Positions 1-8,777 of a stretch of 64,000 nt of DNA are shown piece by piece. Where the stretch lies: assembly GCF_039621805.1 (NCBI RefSeq), contig NZ_CP155073.1:1798001-1862000 (forward strand). Direction: 5' to 3'. The stretch comes from Paraburkholderia sp. PREW-6R (GTDB lineage: Bacteria; Pseudomonadota; Gammaproteobacteria; Burkholderiales; Burkholderiaceae). Both the position numbers and the translations under genes were made by a program. The number at the start of each line of letters is the position of its first letter. The stretch's first letter is position 1. The notes below the pieces were generated by a model, which ran no database searches, was not told where the DNA came from, and saw nothing but the letters and a program-made list of their open reading frames with translations.

Positions 1-48
1 TGTCGCGCAACAGGAGTCGCCGAGCACGAACAACGCCGCGTTGTGGAA

Positions 49-978
49 TCAGGCTGACGTATTCAGCTCGGCCCGGGTCGGAATCGAGGGCTGCGCACCG
101 GCGCGCGTGACCGAAATCGCCGCCGCCCGCTGCGCGAAGCGGATCGCCGACTCGATATCGGCGCCTTGCGCGAGTTGCGCCGCGAAGCCGCCGATGAATG
201 TGTCGCCCGCCGCAGTCGTATCGACCGCTTTCACCTTTGGCGCGTCATACAGCGACGCGGGCGCCTGTTCAAGCGCCGCATAGACTCCACGTGAACCGAG
301 CGTGACCAGCACGTTGCGCGCGCCGGCCTTTCGCAGCGCCTGCGCCGCGCGGGCTGCGTCTTCAGGCGAATCGACGGGCAGGCCGGTCAGTGTCGCCGCT
401 TCGAGCTCGTTCGGAATCAGATAGTCGACGAGGGGCAGCCAGTCGGCCGGCAGCGGACCGGTTGCGGGCGCCGGATTCAGGATCACGGTTTTGCCGAGCC
501 GGCGCGCTGCCGCCAATGCCGCGTGCACGCTTGCGGGCGGCGTTTCGAGCTGGCAGATCACGACGTCGGCGGCGGCGATCGCGGCCTCGTGGCGCGCCAC
601 CGTGTCCGGCGTCACCTCGCCGTTGCTGCCCGCGACGATCACGATCGCATTCTGACTGCTGTCATCGACGACGATCAGCGCCACGCCCGTCGACTCCTTG
701 CCGGTCTCGACTGCCGCGCAGTCGATGCCTTCCGCTTCGAGGCCCGCACGTAACTGCTCGCCGTTGCCGTCGGCGCCCACGCAGCCGATCATCGACACCT
801 GCGCGCCGAGCCTCGCGGCCGCGACCGCCTGATTGCCGCCCTTGCCGCCCGCGACCTGGGCGAACGTATGGCCGGCGAGCGTTTCGCCCGGCTGCGGCAG
901 ACGTGGCGCGCGCGTCACGAGGTCCATATTCAGACTGCCGATCACCGTCACGCGGCCATGTGTTTCCAGACTTGCCAA
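49..978 (-). CDS. rbsK: Ribokinase, last gene of the ribose operon
   Basis: PfkB-family sugar kinase that phosphorylates ribose to ribose 5-phosphate in the cytoplasm. From the TTG start the product has 309 residues, the usual ribokinase length. The N-terminal di-glycine region GGKGGNQ is at residues 44-50 and the anion-hole/catalytic motif AAGD at 256-259, with Asp259 as the expected base. An upstream ATG would add 23 residues rich in Arg and Gly that are not ribokinase-like. The TTG at 978 instead has AAGGAG seven bases upstream and leaves the family N-terminus VTVIGSLNMD intact. It lies 32 bases behind rbsR. Ribose specificity is inferred from the operon. Confidence 0.93.
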   Translation of the reverse strand: MASLETHGRVTVIGSLNMDLVTRAPRLPQPGETLAGHTFAQVAGGKGGNQAVAAARLGAQVSMIGCVGADGNGEQLRAGLEAEGIDCAAVETGKESTGVALIVVDDSSQNAIVIVAGSNGEVTPDTVARHEAAIAAADVVICQLETPPASVHAALAAARRLGKTVILNPAPATGPLPADWLPLVDYLIPNELEAATLTGLPVDSPEDAARAAQALRKAGARNVLVTLGSRGVYAALEQAPASLYDAPKVKAVDTTAAGDTFIGGFAAQLAQGADIESAIRFAQRAAAISVTRAGAQPSIPTRAELNTSA

Positions 979-985
979 ACTTTTT

Positions 986-991
986 CTCCTT
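986..991 (-). promoter_or_regulatory. Ribosome binding site that fixes the rbsK TTG start
   Basis: AAGGAG on the minus strand, seven bases before the TTG codon at 978. No comparable site precedes the upstream ATG at 1047, which lies inside the 3' end of rbsR. Confidence 0.75.
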
Positions 992-1010
992 ATTCCGCGC
1001 CAGCAGCCCG

Positions 1011-2051
1011 TCAGGCCGCCAGATCGCGCCGGGCCGCACCGGCCCATGTTGCCGTTGATTCGCGTACGATCAGCCGCGGCGACACGACACGGCGGCGCCC
1101 CGGCGCGCGAACATTGCCCGACGACGTGCCGGCGATGCGCTCGATCAGCGTCTGCGCGGCCATGTCGCCCAGCGCGCGCACCGATTGCCCGACCGTGGAA
1201 AGCGCCGGATACGTGAAGCGTCCCAGTTCGATGTCGTCGAAACCGATGATCGAACAGTCGCGCGGCACGCTGATATTGCGCTCCGCCGCCGCACGCAATG
1301 CGCCGATGCCCATCATGTCGTTGCCGGCAAAGATTGCCGACGGCTTGATCGTGTCGAACAGTTGAGCCGCCGCGCGGTAACCGCCCGTGCCCGAAAAATC
1401 GCTTTCCACGATCGCGTCGGGCGGAATGTCGATGCCGCGCTCGGTCATCGCGCGAATGAAACCGTGGACCCGCATCGCGCTCACAGCCGTCTGAACCGGC
1501 CCGGTGATGCAGCCGATTCGCACGTGCCCGAGTTCCAGAAGATGACGGGTGGCGAGGTAGCCGCCCTTCTCGTGGTCGATCTGCACCAGATCGGCGCTCA
1601 GTCCTTCGATGTTGCGGTCCACGATGACCAGCGGCTCGCGGGCATCGGCGAGCGTCTGCGCGAGCACGGCGTCGTCGCCGGCAGATGCGACGATCAGGCC
1701 GTCTATGCGCTTTTCCTGCAGCACACGTAAATAGTTACGCTGCTTCGCGGGGTCGTCGTCGGAATTGCAGAAGAACACGCAATAGCCGTTGCGCGAGCAA
1801 CCATCCTCGATGCCGCGCGCGAGCTCCGCGAAGTACGGGTTCGTGCTGTTCGGCACGACGAGGCCGATCGTGGCGGTCGCCTTCGCCTTGAGCGATCGCG
1901 CCACCGCCGACGGCACGTAGTGAAGCTGACGGATCGCGTGCTCGACCTTCGCGCGCACGTCGGCCGACACGGGCCGCGAGTTGTTCACCACGTGCGAAAC
2001 CGTCGTGAACGACACGCCTGCCACGGCAGCCACATCTTTGATCGTCGCCAT
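1011..2051 (-). CDS. rbsR: LacI/GalR-family repressor of the ribose operon
   Basis: 346-residue LacI-family regulator. The helix-turn-helix is at about residues 4-24 (IKDVAAVAGVSFTTVSHVVN) and is followed by the hinge and a periplasmic-binding-protein-like effector domain (IGLVVPNSTNPYFAELARGI). The ATG has an AGGAGA motif a little far upstream. It lies 76 bases downstream of rbsC and just before rbsK, so it is probably co-transcribed with the genes it controls. Its likely target is the 14-bp palindrome at 6108-6121 ahead of rbsB. The effector is inferred to be ribose or a ribose phosphate; another pentose cannot be excluded. Confidence 0.9.
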   Translation of the reverse strand: MATIKDVAAVAGVSFTTVSHVVNNSRPVSADVRAKVEHAIRQLHYVPSAVARSLKAKATATIGLVVPNSTNPYFAELARGIEDGCSRNGYCVFFCNSDDDPAKQRNYLRVLQEKRIDGLIVASAGDDAVLAQTLADAREPLVIVDRNIEGLSADLVQIDHEKGGYLATRHLLELGHVRIGCITGPVQTAVSAMRVHGFIRAMTERGIDIPPDAIVESDFSGTGGYRAAAQLFDTIKPSAIFAGNDMMGIGALRAAAERNISVPRDCSIIGFDDIELGRFTYPALSTVGQSVRALGDMAAQTLIERIAGTSSGNVRAPGRRRVVSPRLIVRESTATWAGAARRDLAA

Positions 2052-2127
2052 AACCTGTTGCTCTCCTGCCTGTTTTTCCCGCCGCCCGCGCCACCTGGCG
2101 ACGGGCCGACACCTTGCCGCGCCCTTG

Positions 2128-3171
2128 TCAGGCGCGCTTGCGGCGGCTGCGGTACGTGTCCAGCACCACCGCCACCACGATCACCGCGCCTGTAATCATG
2201 CGCTTGGTCGGTTCGTTCGCGCCGATCTGCGCAAGACCCGCCGCCAGCACCGAGATGATCAACACGCCGAAAAACGTGCTGATCACCGAGCCGCGCCCAC
2301 CCATCAGACTCGTGCCGCCAATCACCACCGCTGCGATCACCTGCAGCTCCATCCCCACGCCCGCGTTCGGGTCGGCCGCTTCCAGACGCGAAATCTGGAA
2401 TAGCGCGGCAAGACCGGCGAGCGCGCCCATCAGCGCGAACACGATGATCTTGTACGGGCGCGGATTGACGCCCGCGAGCCGCACCGCTTCCTCGTTCGTG
2501 CCGATGCCAACCAGGTAGCGGCCGAACACCGTGCGCGTGAGCACCAGCTGCGCGATCACCATCACCGCGACGGCGATCAGGAACGCCGGCGAGATGCCGA
2601 GCGCGAGCGGGTTCGACAGAAAATCGAACGCGTCGCCGATGTACGCCGTGCGCGAATTGGTCATCTGATAGGCCATGCCGCGCGCCGCTTCCAGCACACC
2701 GAGCGACACGATGAACGACGGAATCCGCCAGCCCACCGTGACCGAGCCGGTGATCGTGCCGGTCAGCGCCGCCGCGGCCACCCCGAGCAGGGCCGACGGA
2801 AACGGGCCCCAGCCCCATTTCAGCGCGGCGACGCTCACCACCGACGCGCCGAGCGCCAGCACCGAGCCGACGGACAGATCGATTCCGGCGATGATCAGCA
2901 CGAACGTCATGCCCACCGACATCACCACCAGATCCGGGATCTGATTGGCGATCGTGCTGAACGTGTCGTACGTCAGAAAGTGCGAACTCAGCAGCGAGAA
3001 CAGCACGATCATGGCCAGCAACGCGCCCGCCAGACCCAGGTAATTCGAAAAGCCCAGCCGTGTGCCGGCCGGTTTGCCGCTCGCGATCGGCGCGGACGGG
3101 TCGGCGGCCGGTGTCACGCCCGCGGCGCCCTGCTTGCTGCCCGATGCTTCACGCAACGATTGATCTGTCAT
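2128..3171 (-). CDS. rbsC: Ribose ABC transporter permease
   Basis: 347-residue polytopic inner-membrane permease of the BPD_transp_2 type used by CUT2 sugar importers. Hydrophobic helices alternate with short loops. The segment with GMTFVLIIAGIDLSVGSVLA matches the conserved family region, as does the later GTSLMGGRGSV loop that contacts the ATPase. The ATG overlaps the rbsA stop codon as TGATG, which indicates translational coupling; a GTG one codon upstream is a less likely start. It should form the channel with RbsA as the energising subunit. Confidence 0.93.
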   Translation of the reverse strand: MTDQSLREASGSKQGAAGVTPAADPSAPIASGKPAGTRLGFSNYLGLAGALLAMIVLFSLLSSHFLTYDTFSTIANQIPDLVVMSVGMTFVLIIAGIDLSVGSVLALGASVVSVAALKWGWGPFPSALLGVAAAALTGTITGSVTVGWRIPSFIVSLGVLEAARGMAYQMTNSRTAYIGDAFDFLSNPLALGISPAFLIAVAVMVIAQLVLTRTVFGRYLVGIGTNEEAVRLAGVNPRPYKIIVFALMGALAGLAALFQISRLEAADPNAGVGMELQVIAAVVIGGTSLMGGRGSVISTFFGVLIISVLAAGLAQIGANEPTKRMITGAVIVVAVVLDTYRSRRKRA

Positions 3172-4763
3172 CACACACTCCCTGCTTCACTGGTGTCGGG
3201 GGCGTGCAGCAACGCTTCGCGGTTGCGGTAGCCGGCGAAAGCCGCGGCCAGCAACGCATCCTGCGACCAGCCGTCGCGTTCAAACACCCCCGTCATGCTC
3301 CCCGCCGACATCACGCCGATCCGGTCGCAGATCAGCATCAGTTCACGCAGGTCGCTCGACACCACGACGAGCGCGCGCCCTTCACGAGCGAGCGCACCCA
3401 TCAAGCCATAAATATCGAACTTCGCGCCGACGTCGATGCCGCGCGTGGGTTCGTCGAATAACAATACCTGGCAGTCGCGCGCCAGCCAGCGGCCGATCAC
3501 CACCTTCTGCTGGTTGCCGCCCGACAGCTCGCCGACGATCTGCCCCGGTCCCGAACTGCGGATGCGCATGGCGTCCATCTGTTTTTGCGCGAGCGCGTTT
3601 TCACGCTTCGCGTCGACGATGCCATGGCGCGCCACGCTGCCGATGTTTCCCAGCGACACGTTCGCGGCGATCGGCTGCGGCAGCAGCAGACCTTCGCCTT
3701 TGCGGTCCTCGGTGATCAGCGCGATCCCTTCGCGTACCGCATCCGTGGGCGAGCCGATCTGCACCGGCGTAGGCGGCGCGCCCGGCGCCCTTGCGAGCGA
3801 CACGGTGCCGCTGTCCTTCTGGTCCGCACCGTAAATCAGCCGCATCAACTCCGTGCGCCCCGCGCCGATCAGCCCACTGATACCGAAGATCTCGCCGGCG
3901 CGGACTTCGAACGACACGTTGCGCACCACCTTGCCGCGCGTGAGCCCCTCCACTTTCAGAAGCGGCGCGCCGATGTTGCGCACGCCCAGATCGATCTGTT
4001 CGCCGAGTTCGCGGCCCACCATCCACGTGACGATCTCGTCGCTCGTGAGGTTGGCCATCGCGTCGACGTGCACCAGCCGGCCGTCGCGCAGCACCGCGAT
4101 CTGCTCCGCCACCCGCGCCAGCTCCTCGAGCCGGTGCGAGATATAGATCAGCGCGACGCCCCGCGCCTTTAACCGGTCGATCTGCTCGAACAGCAGGTCG
4201 ACTTCGCGCGCGGTCAGCATCGCGGTCGGTTCATCGAGGATCAGCACGCGGCAGTCGTCGATCAGATTGCGTGCGATCTCCACCATCTGCTGATGGCCGA
4301 TCCCGAGTTCGCCGACCAGCGTGTCGGGATCGATCGCGTCGAGCCCGACTTGCGCCATCGCCCGCCGCGCGTCCTCGCGCAGCTTGCGGCGGTCAATCCA
4401 GCCGAAGCCGAACGCGCCGGCATGCGGCAGCCGGTTCAGGAACAGGTTTTCCGCCACCGATAACGTCGGCAGCAGATTCAGCTCCTGCATCACCATGCGC
4501 ACGCCGAGCGTTTCGGCCTCGGTACGGCTTGCCGGCGCATAAGGCGCTCCGGCGAGGCGCATCGTGCCCGTAGTCGGCTCGACGAGCCCACCGATGATCT
4601 TGGACAACGTGCTCTTGCCCGCGCCGTTTTCGCCCGTGAGCGCCAGTACTTCGCCGGCACGCAGCGACAGCGAAACGTCGGCGAGCACCGGTTCTGCATA
4701 AGTCTTGCCGACGCCGCTGACAGACAGCACGGCAGTCGAGGCGTCGTGGTCGTTTGAATCCAT
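3171..4763 (-). CDS. rbsA: Ribose ABC transporter ATPase, two fused nucleotide-binding domains
   Basis: 530-residue CUT2-type ATPase. The first domain carries Walker A GENGAGKST (residues 44-52) and a Walker B ending LILDEPTA. The second has the degenerate P-loop GLIGAGRTE and the signature SGGNQQKVVIGRWLA, which is the normal asymmetry of RbsA/XylG/MglA proteins. The ATG at 4763 was chosen over an upstream in-frame ATG (4931) because it precedes the first conserved strand by about 15 residues and has AGGA five bases upstream; the extension is Arg-rich and not family-like. It couples to rbsC by overlapping stop and start codons. Confidence 0.92.
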   Translation of the reverse strand: MDSNDHDASTAVLSVSGVGKTYAEPVLADVSLSLRAGEVLALTGENGAGKSTLSKIIGGLVEPTTGTMRLAGAPYAPASRTEAETLGVRMVMQELNLLPTLSVAENLFLNRLPHAGAFGFGWIDRRKLREDARRAMAQVGLDAIDPDTLVGELGIGHQQMVEIARNLIDDCRVLILDEPTAMLTAREVDLLFEQIDRLKARGVALIYISHRLEELARVAEQIAVLRDGRLVHVDAMANLTSDEIVTWMVGRELGEQIDLGVRNIGAPLLKVEGLTRGKVVRNVSFEVRAGEIFGISGLIGAGRTELMRLIYGADQKDSGTVSLARAPGAPPTPVQIGSPTDAVREGIALITEDRKGEGLLLPQPIAANVSLGNIGSVARHGIVDAKRENALAQKQMDAMRIRSSGPGQIVGELSGGNQQKVVIGRWLARDCQVLLFDEPTRGIDVGAKFDIYGLMGALAREGRALVVVSSDLRELMLICDRIGVMSAGSMTGVFERDGWSQDALLAAAFAGYRNREALLHAPDTSEAGSV

Positions 4764-5007
4764 TGCAATCCTGGTTCCGTGACGTCCGGCCGGCGTTCGG
4801 CTCGCTGCAATGCGCTCGCCCGAAAGCCGCCGTTCGTTGCCACGTGTGATGCCGGCCCCGCGCGGAACAAGGCGCGGGCTCCAAGGGCCACTCACTTGCC
4901 GTCGCGCGACCGCCGTCATGACGCATATCACTGGACTTAACGGCGGCGCGGCGGGTTTCTTGAGCGTTTATTGAATTCGCGCGGACTCGCGAAGCACTTT
5001 GGTGCGT

Positions 5008-5040
5008 ACGTGCCGGCTCAGATCCCTACCACCGGCACGT
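5008..5040 (-). promoter_or_regulatory. Hairpin in the rbsB-rbsA gap
   Basis: Inverted repeat ACGTGCCGG / CCGGCACGT (9 perfect base pairs, loop of 15) within the 330-base gap between rbsB and rbsA. It has no U-run, so it fits an mRNA-stabilising or attenuating hairpin. Such a hairpin would let the binding protein be made in excess over the membrane subunits. The rest of the gap (4764-5093) shows no gene. Confidence 0.5.
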
Positions 5041-5093
5041 GCATCAGGCTCGATTTCCGCATGCGAAGGCTCATGCCTGCACGACTGACGACC

Positions 5094-6056
5094 TTATTTG
5101 GTCACCAGATCGCACGGCGTTTCCACCACGCCCGACAACTCCGACTGCTTCTTGTGCTCGTTGAGCGCCTTCAGCGCGGTGTCGATGCCGAAGACGGCCT
5201 GCTTCGCCGCGTACTGGTCGGCGGTGGCGAGCACACGGCCGTCCTTCAGCATGGGCTTGATCGCGTTGATGTTGTCGTAGCCGACCACGTAGACCTTACC
5301 CTGCTTGCCGGCGGCGCGCACGGCCGACACCGCGCCGATCGCCATGTTGTCGTTGCCGGCGAGCAGTGCCTTCAGGTTCGGGTATTCGTTGAGCATGGCG
5401 GACGCTACCGCGTTGCCCTTGTCGATTTCCCAATCGCCGGATTGCACCGATACCACCTTGGCGCCCGCGGTCTGCATGGCGGCCTTGAAGCCGGCGGTAC
5501 GCTGCTGGGCGTTGGTCGTCGTCGAAACGCCTTCGATGATGCCGACCTCGTCGCCCGGCTTCAGCTTTTTCGCGAGATAGTCGCCGACCTTCTGCGCGCC
5601 CTTCGCGTTGTCCGGGCCGACGAACGGTACGTTCAGATCTTTCGACTTGAGCACGTCCGGGTCGAGCCGGTTGTCGATATTCACGACGATGATGCCCGCG
5701 TCCACTGCCTTCTTCACGACCGGCACGAGCGCCTTCGAATCAGCCGGCGCGAGCACGATCGCATCGACCTTCGAGACGATCATCTGCTCGACGATGCGGA
5801 TCTGGTTCGCGGTATCGGTTTCGTCCTTGATACCGTTGGTGATCAGGTCGAACTGCGCGGGGTTGTGTTTCTGATAGTCCTTCGCGCCGTTTTCCATGGT
5901 GAGGAAAAACTCGTTCGCGAGCGACTTCATCACGAGCGCGACCTTCGGCTTGTGGGCCGGGGCGGTCTGCGCATAAGCGGAGGAAAACGGCAGGGCTGCG
6001 GTAGCGGTGGCAAGAACAGCGGCCGCCAGAATGCGGCGGCGAAGGCGATGGTTCAT
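5094..6056 (-). CDS. rbsB: Periplasmic ribose-type sugar-binding protein
   Basis: 320-residue type I periplasmic binding protein (Peripla_BP_4). The signal peptide has a basic start (MNHRLRRR), a hydrophobic core and an AYA-type cleavage site near residue 28. The mature part begins PKVALVMKSLANEFF, and the conserved hinge-region motifs DAIVLAPADSKALVP and VVGYDNINAI are present. It delivers substrate to RbsC/RbsA. As first gene of the leftward operon it lies 51 bases downstream of a LacI-type palindrome. Ribose is the best guess because of rbsK in the same operon. Confidence 0.9.
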   Translation of the reverse strand: MNHRLRRRILAAAVLATATAALPFSSAYAQTAPAHKPKVALVMKSLANEFFLTMENGAKDYQKHNPAQFDLITNGIKDETDTANQIRIVEQMIVSKVDAIVLAPADSKALVPVVKKAVDAGIIVVNIDNRLDPDVLKSKDLNVPFVGPDNAKGAQKVGDYLAKKLKPGDEVGIIEGVSTTTNAQQRTAGFKAAMQTAGAKVVSVQSGDWEIDKGNAVASAMLNEYPNLKALLAGNDNMAIGAVSAVRAAGKQGKVYVVGYDNINAIKPMLKDGRVLATADQYAAKQAVFGIDTALKALNEHKKQSELSGVVETPCDLVTK

Positions 6057-6107
6057 GCATATCTCCAGGTTTCTCGAGCTCGAAAACGAGCCGTATTTTT
6101 AGTGGCG

Positions 6108-6121
6108 CGCAAACGTTTGCG
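6108..6121. promoter_or_regulatory. LacI-type operator in front of rbsB
   Basis: Perfect 14-bp palindrome CGCAAACGTTTGCG with the central CG typical of LacI/GalR operators, 51 bases before the rbsB start. It is the obvious binding site for the RbsR-type regulator encoded in the same operon. Confidence 0.8.
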
Positions 6122-6122
6122 A

Positions 6123-6504
6123 GGCCTATTCTCAGCGCAATCTGTTCAAAGTGTCAACGAATTGCCGTGTTGCAGTGCACCGCCGCGCACAAAATGCGGC
6201 GAGATCATGGCGACTGGCAATCGCTTGTTCGAAGCGGCGGCCTTGTTTCGAGGCGCGTCGGCAGGCAGCGTGTGGCAAGGGTTCCTCGCTCGGTCCGTGC
6301 ATGGCGGATAGCCCGCTGCTGCAAGATCGGCAGTCAGCGGGCCGCCTATGCTGGACTGTTATTGCGCGCGCTGCAAGCAGGAACAACTCGGAGAACGATA
6401 CGCACCCAACATCCACACACGGACGACGCACTGAAAAGCGAACAAGGATTCGTGGCGTGAGCGACGCGCCCTGGCCGCACACAGGCCGTCGCGCCTCGCC
6501 GCTC
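6123..6504. other. Gap between the rbs operon and corA
   Basis: About 380 bases holding the rbs promoter side and the corA 3' flank. Open frames on both strands are rich in Arg, Cys and Ala with no recognisable domain, so no gene is called. Confidence 0.5.
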
Positions 6505-7482
6505 CTATAGCCAGCCCGCCCTGCGAAAGCGCCAGTAGAGGATGAGATCCACCGTGAGCATCACGGCAAGGCAAACCGGGTAGCCGTACTTATAGTGCAG
6601 CTCCGGAATGCTTTGAAAGTTCATGCCGTAGATGCCCGCAATCATGGTTGGGACCGCGAACAGGGCGGCGAACGAACCGAGCCGCTTGGTCACTTCACTC
6701 TCGGCTAGCGAAATCATCCCGAGGTTGACCTGAACCGCGGTCACGACCATTTCACGCCGCCCGTCGATGATGCGCACGATCCGGTCCAGGTGATCGTACA
6801 CGTCGCGGAAATACGCCTGCATGCCTTCGCAAACGCTTGGAATGCGGCCGCCAGTCAGCTTGCTGATCGCCTCCTGCAACGGCGCAATATGATGCTGCAG
6901 GATCACGAGGCGTCGTTTGAGCGAATACAGATCCTGGATGATCGCGCGCGACGCCGCGGAGTTGTTGCGGTCGAAAATACGGTCTTCGAGCGCCTCGATC
7001 TCCGTATTCATCGACTCGATCACCGGGAAATAGCGATCGACAATATCGTCGGCGAGCGCGTAGAGCACGAACGCGGCGCCTTCCTTGAGCAGTTGTGGCT
7101 CGCGTTCACAGCGAGCGCGCACGTTCTGAAAGCCGGCTCGTGTGCCACGGCGCACCGAGAGCACATAGTTGTTGCCCACGAACACGTCGACTTCGCCGAT
7201 CAGCAGTTCGCCGTGTTCGTCCTGTTCGACTGTGTGCATCACGGCGAAGAGCGAATCGCCATACTCCTCGATCTTCGGACGCTGGTGACCGAACTGCGCG
7301 TCTTCGATTGCCAGATCGTGCAGGCCGAACTCCTGTTTCATCACGGCCAGTTCGTCTGGCTCGGGGTCTTTCAGCGCGACCCAGACGAAGCATTCGGGCC
7401 GCGCCACGTAATCGCTGATAGCGTCGATATGAATGTCTGCCAGCTTCCGACCGTCCTGATAGGCGGCGCAATTAATCAGCAT
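6505..7482 (-). CDS. corA: CorA-family magnesium/cobalt transporter
   Basis: 325-residue inner-membrane Mg2+/Co2+ channel. A long cytoplasmic N-terminal domain is followed by two C-terminal helices. The diagnostic motif YGMNF (GMN at about 286-288) closes the first helix, and the protein ends in a short basic tail (WRFRRAGWL). Length and layout match CorA. The ribosome site is weak (AGGG about ten bases upstream). No magnesium-sensing leader could be recognised upstream. Neighbours suggest no operon. Confidence 0.95.
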   Translation of the reverse strand: MLINCAAYQDGRKLADIHIDAISDYVARPECFVWVALKDPEPDELAVMKQEFGLHDLAIEDAQFGHQRPKIEEYGDSLFAVMHTVEQDEHGELLIGEVDVFVGNNYVLSVRRGTRAGFQNVRARCEREPQLLKEGAAFVLYALADDIVDRYFPVIESMNTEIEALEDRIFDRNNSAASRAIIQDLYSLKRRLVILQHHIAPLQEAISKLTGGRIPSVCEGMQAYFRDVYDHLDRIVRIIDGRREMVVTAVQVNLGMISLAESEVTKRLGSFAALFAVPTMIAGIYGMNFQSIPELHYKYGYPVCLAVMLTVDLILYWRFRRAGWL

Positions 7483-7616
7483 ATTGGATAACCCTGGAAC
7501 GGAAAACAGACCGAACGGCGCCGCGAAAAGCGTAAGCCCTTTGTCAGATCTGCAATGGATGTCACCGCAAGAATCGCCATGTTAAGTGCTCTGCGTGAAC
7601 GCCATGTATCCAATTG

Positions 7617-7760
7617 TTAAAGACCGGCCTTCAACGCCGCGCGAACAGCGATGATGCACTGCTGGGCCAAATTCGCGCCGTCCATGTCCAGCGATCGCGC
7701 GTTGATACAGTGCAGTCCTTCTTCGCCTTGAGACAGGCAGCCCATCATGGCGACCCGCAT
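7617..7760 (-). pseudogene. Possible remnant of a small protein gene
   Basis: A 47-codon frame that looks protein-like (ends GANLAQQCIIAVRAALKAGL) but is preceded in frame by a stop about 50 bases upstream of its ATG. In another frame just upstream, an ATG begins MKKIGVLRKSPFG with a family-like look, which suggests one frameshift in a formerly longer gene. I do not recognise the family. It could equally be a chance frame, and it fills much of the otherwise empty 7483-7857 gap. Confidence 0.3.
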
Positions 7761-7857
7761 TGCGGCCGGCACCACGGCCAAATGGCGACTTGCGCAGCAC
7801 CCCGATCTTCTTCATGATCGTCGCAAGGCAACCGGACCCACCATCGAGGAAATAGCT

Positions 7858-8007
7858 ATGTGGTACTTCACATGGATTCTGGGCATTGGCGTGGCGCTGG
7901 GATTCGGCATCATCAACGTGATGTGGCTGGAGGCGAATGGCACGTTCGCGCGTGACCCGCAACGCGCCGGCACACCGTCCGCCACGAAAGCGGACGCGCG
8001 CTCGTGA
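7858..8007 (+). CDS. cydX: CydX-like small subunit of cytochrome bd oxidase
   Basis: 49-residue single-span membrane protein. It begins MWYFTWILGIGVALGFGIIN and has a conserved Glu at the end of the helix (WLEA), as in CydX/YbgT of E. coli. There it binds CydAB and stabilises haem b595/d. GAGGA lies seven bases upstream of the ATG. It is an orphan: no cydA or cydB precedes it in the 370 bases back to corA or elsewhere in the window. Its stop overlaps the GTG start of the next gene (GTGA), so the two are translationally coupled. Confidence 0.85.
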   Translation: MWYFTWILGIGVALGFGIINVMWLEANGTFARDPQRAGTPSATKADARS

Positions 8008-8579
8008 CACATCTGGTTTTTTTCTGTGGTCACGCGGGAACCGGCAAGACCACGCTCGCCCGAAGAATGATCGGCCCGCTTATGCGATCGAGCGCCGCGC
8101 CGTTCTGTCTGCTGGACAAAGACATCTTGTACGGCGGCTACAGTTCGGCTGCGATGACCCTGTTGACCGGCGACCCATACGACCGCGACAGCCCGCTCTT
8201 TCTCGACCATCTGCGCGACCCGGAGTATCGCGGCCTGATCGACACCGCGCGCGATAACCTCGAACTCGGCGTGAGCGCGATCGTGGTTGCGCCGCTGTCA
8301 CGAGAAGTACGCGAGCGGCGTCTGTTCGATCACGCGTGGCTGGGTGTCGGCGCTGACGTCACGTCGCGGGTGGTGTGGGTGCATACGTCCGAAGAGACGG
8401 CGCACCGGCGCATCGTCGAACGCGGCAATCCGAACGACGCGTACAAACTCGCGCACTGGGACGATTACCGGAAACGCCGCTTCGTGCCGGCTGGCGACAT
8501 GGCCGCCGACCTGCTGATGTTCGACAACACCGCGCCGGCATCGCAGGATTATGAAGCGCTGCTTGCAGGTATTTTATGA
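8004..8579 (+). CDS. P-loop AAA/kinase-like protein coupled to cydX
   Basis: 191-residue cytoplasmic nucleotide-binding protein. Walker A GHAGTGKTT is at residues 9-17, followed by an acidic LLDKDILYGGY segment and an Arg-rich lid region (SREVRERRLF, TAHRRIVERGNP). It resembles small ATP-dependent kinases of the zeta-toxin/chloramphenicol-phosphotransferase or adenylate-kinase fold. The GTG start overlaps the cydX stop by 4 bases. Its substrate is unknown, and nothing ties it biochemically to cytochrome bd except the coupling. Confidence 0.8.
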   Translation: MTHLVFFCGHAGTGKTTLARRMIGPLMRSSAAPFCLLDKDILYGGYSSAAMTLLTGDPYDRDSPLFLDHLRDPEYRGLIDTARDNLELGVSAIVVAPLSREVRERRLFDHAWLGVGADVTSRVVWVHTSEETAHRRIVERGNPNDAYKLAHWDDYRKRRFVPAGDMAADLLMFDNTAPASQDYEALLAGIL

Positions 8580-8580
8580 A

Positions 8581-8635
8581 GCGGCGTTCGCACGCAGGCT
8601 GACGCTGAGGGCAGCCTGCGTGCCCGGAGCGCCGC
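8581..8635. terminator. Large hairpin between converging genes
   Basis: Stem GCACGCAGGCT (8590-8600) / AGCCTGCGTGC (8613-8623), 11 perfect pairs, embedded in an outer pair GCGGCG / CGCCGC. There is no U-run, so intrinsic termination is uncertain. It sits directly after the kinase stop and downstream of the converging dehydrogenase gene. A 13-base tandem duplication follows at 8668-8693. Confidence 0.45.
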
Positions 8636-8777
8636 CTTCGGCGCCCGCTCGCGCCGGGTTCACGCAGTGAGACCCGCCAGTGAGACCCGCCAGCCCGAGC
8701 CGGCTCGACTACGACAGCCAGGCGTGCAGGGCATAGAGCCGCCCGGATCGCACGCGTTGCCAGCACCGCCGCACCGC

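Noticed and set aside
390..1058. Long plus-strand open frame opposite rbsK
   Set aside because: Extremely Arg/Pro/Ser-rich, no domain, exactly antisense to a clear ribokinase gene; a GC-rich shadow.
4971..6311. 446-codon plus-strand frame opposite rbsB
   Set aside because: Arg/His/Leu-rich composition typical of the antisense of a GC3-biased gene; the minus strand has a full binding protein with signal peptide.
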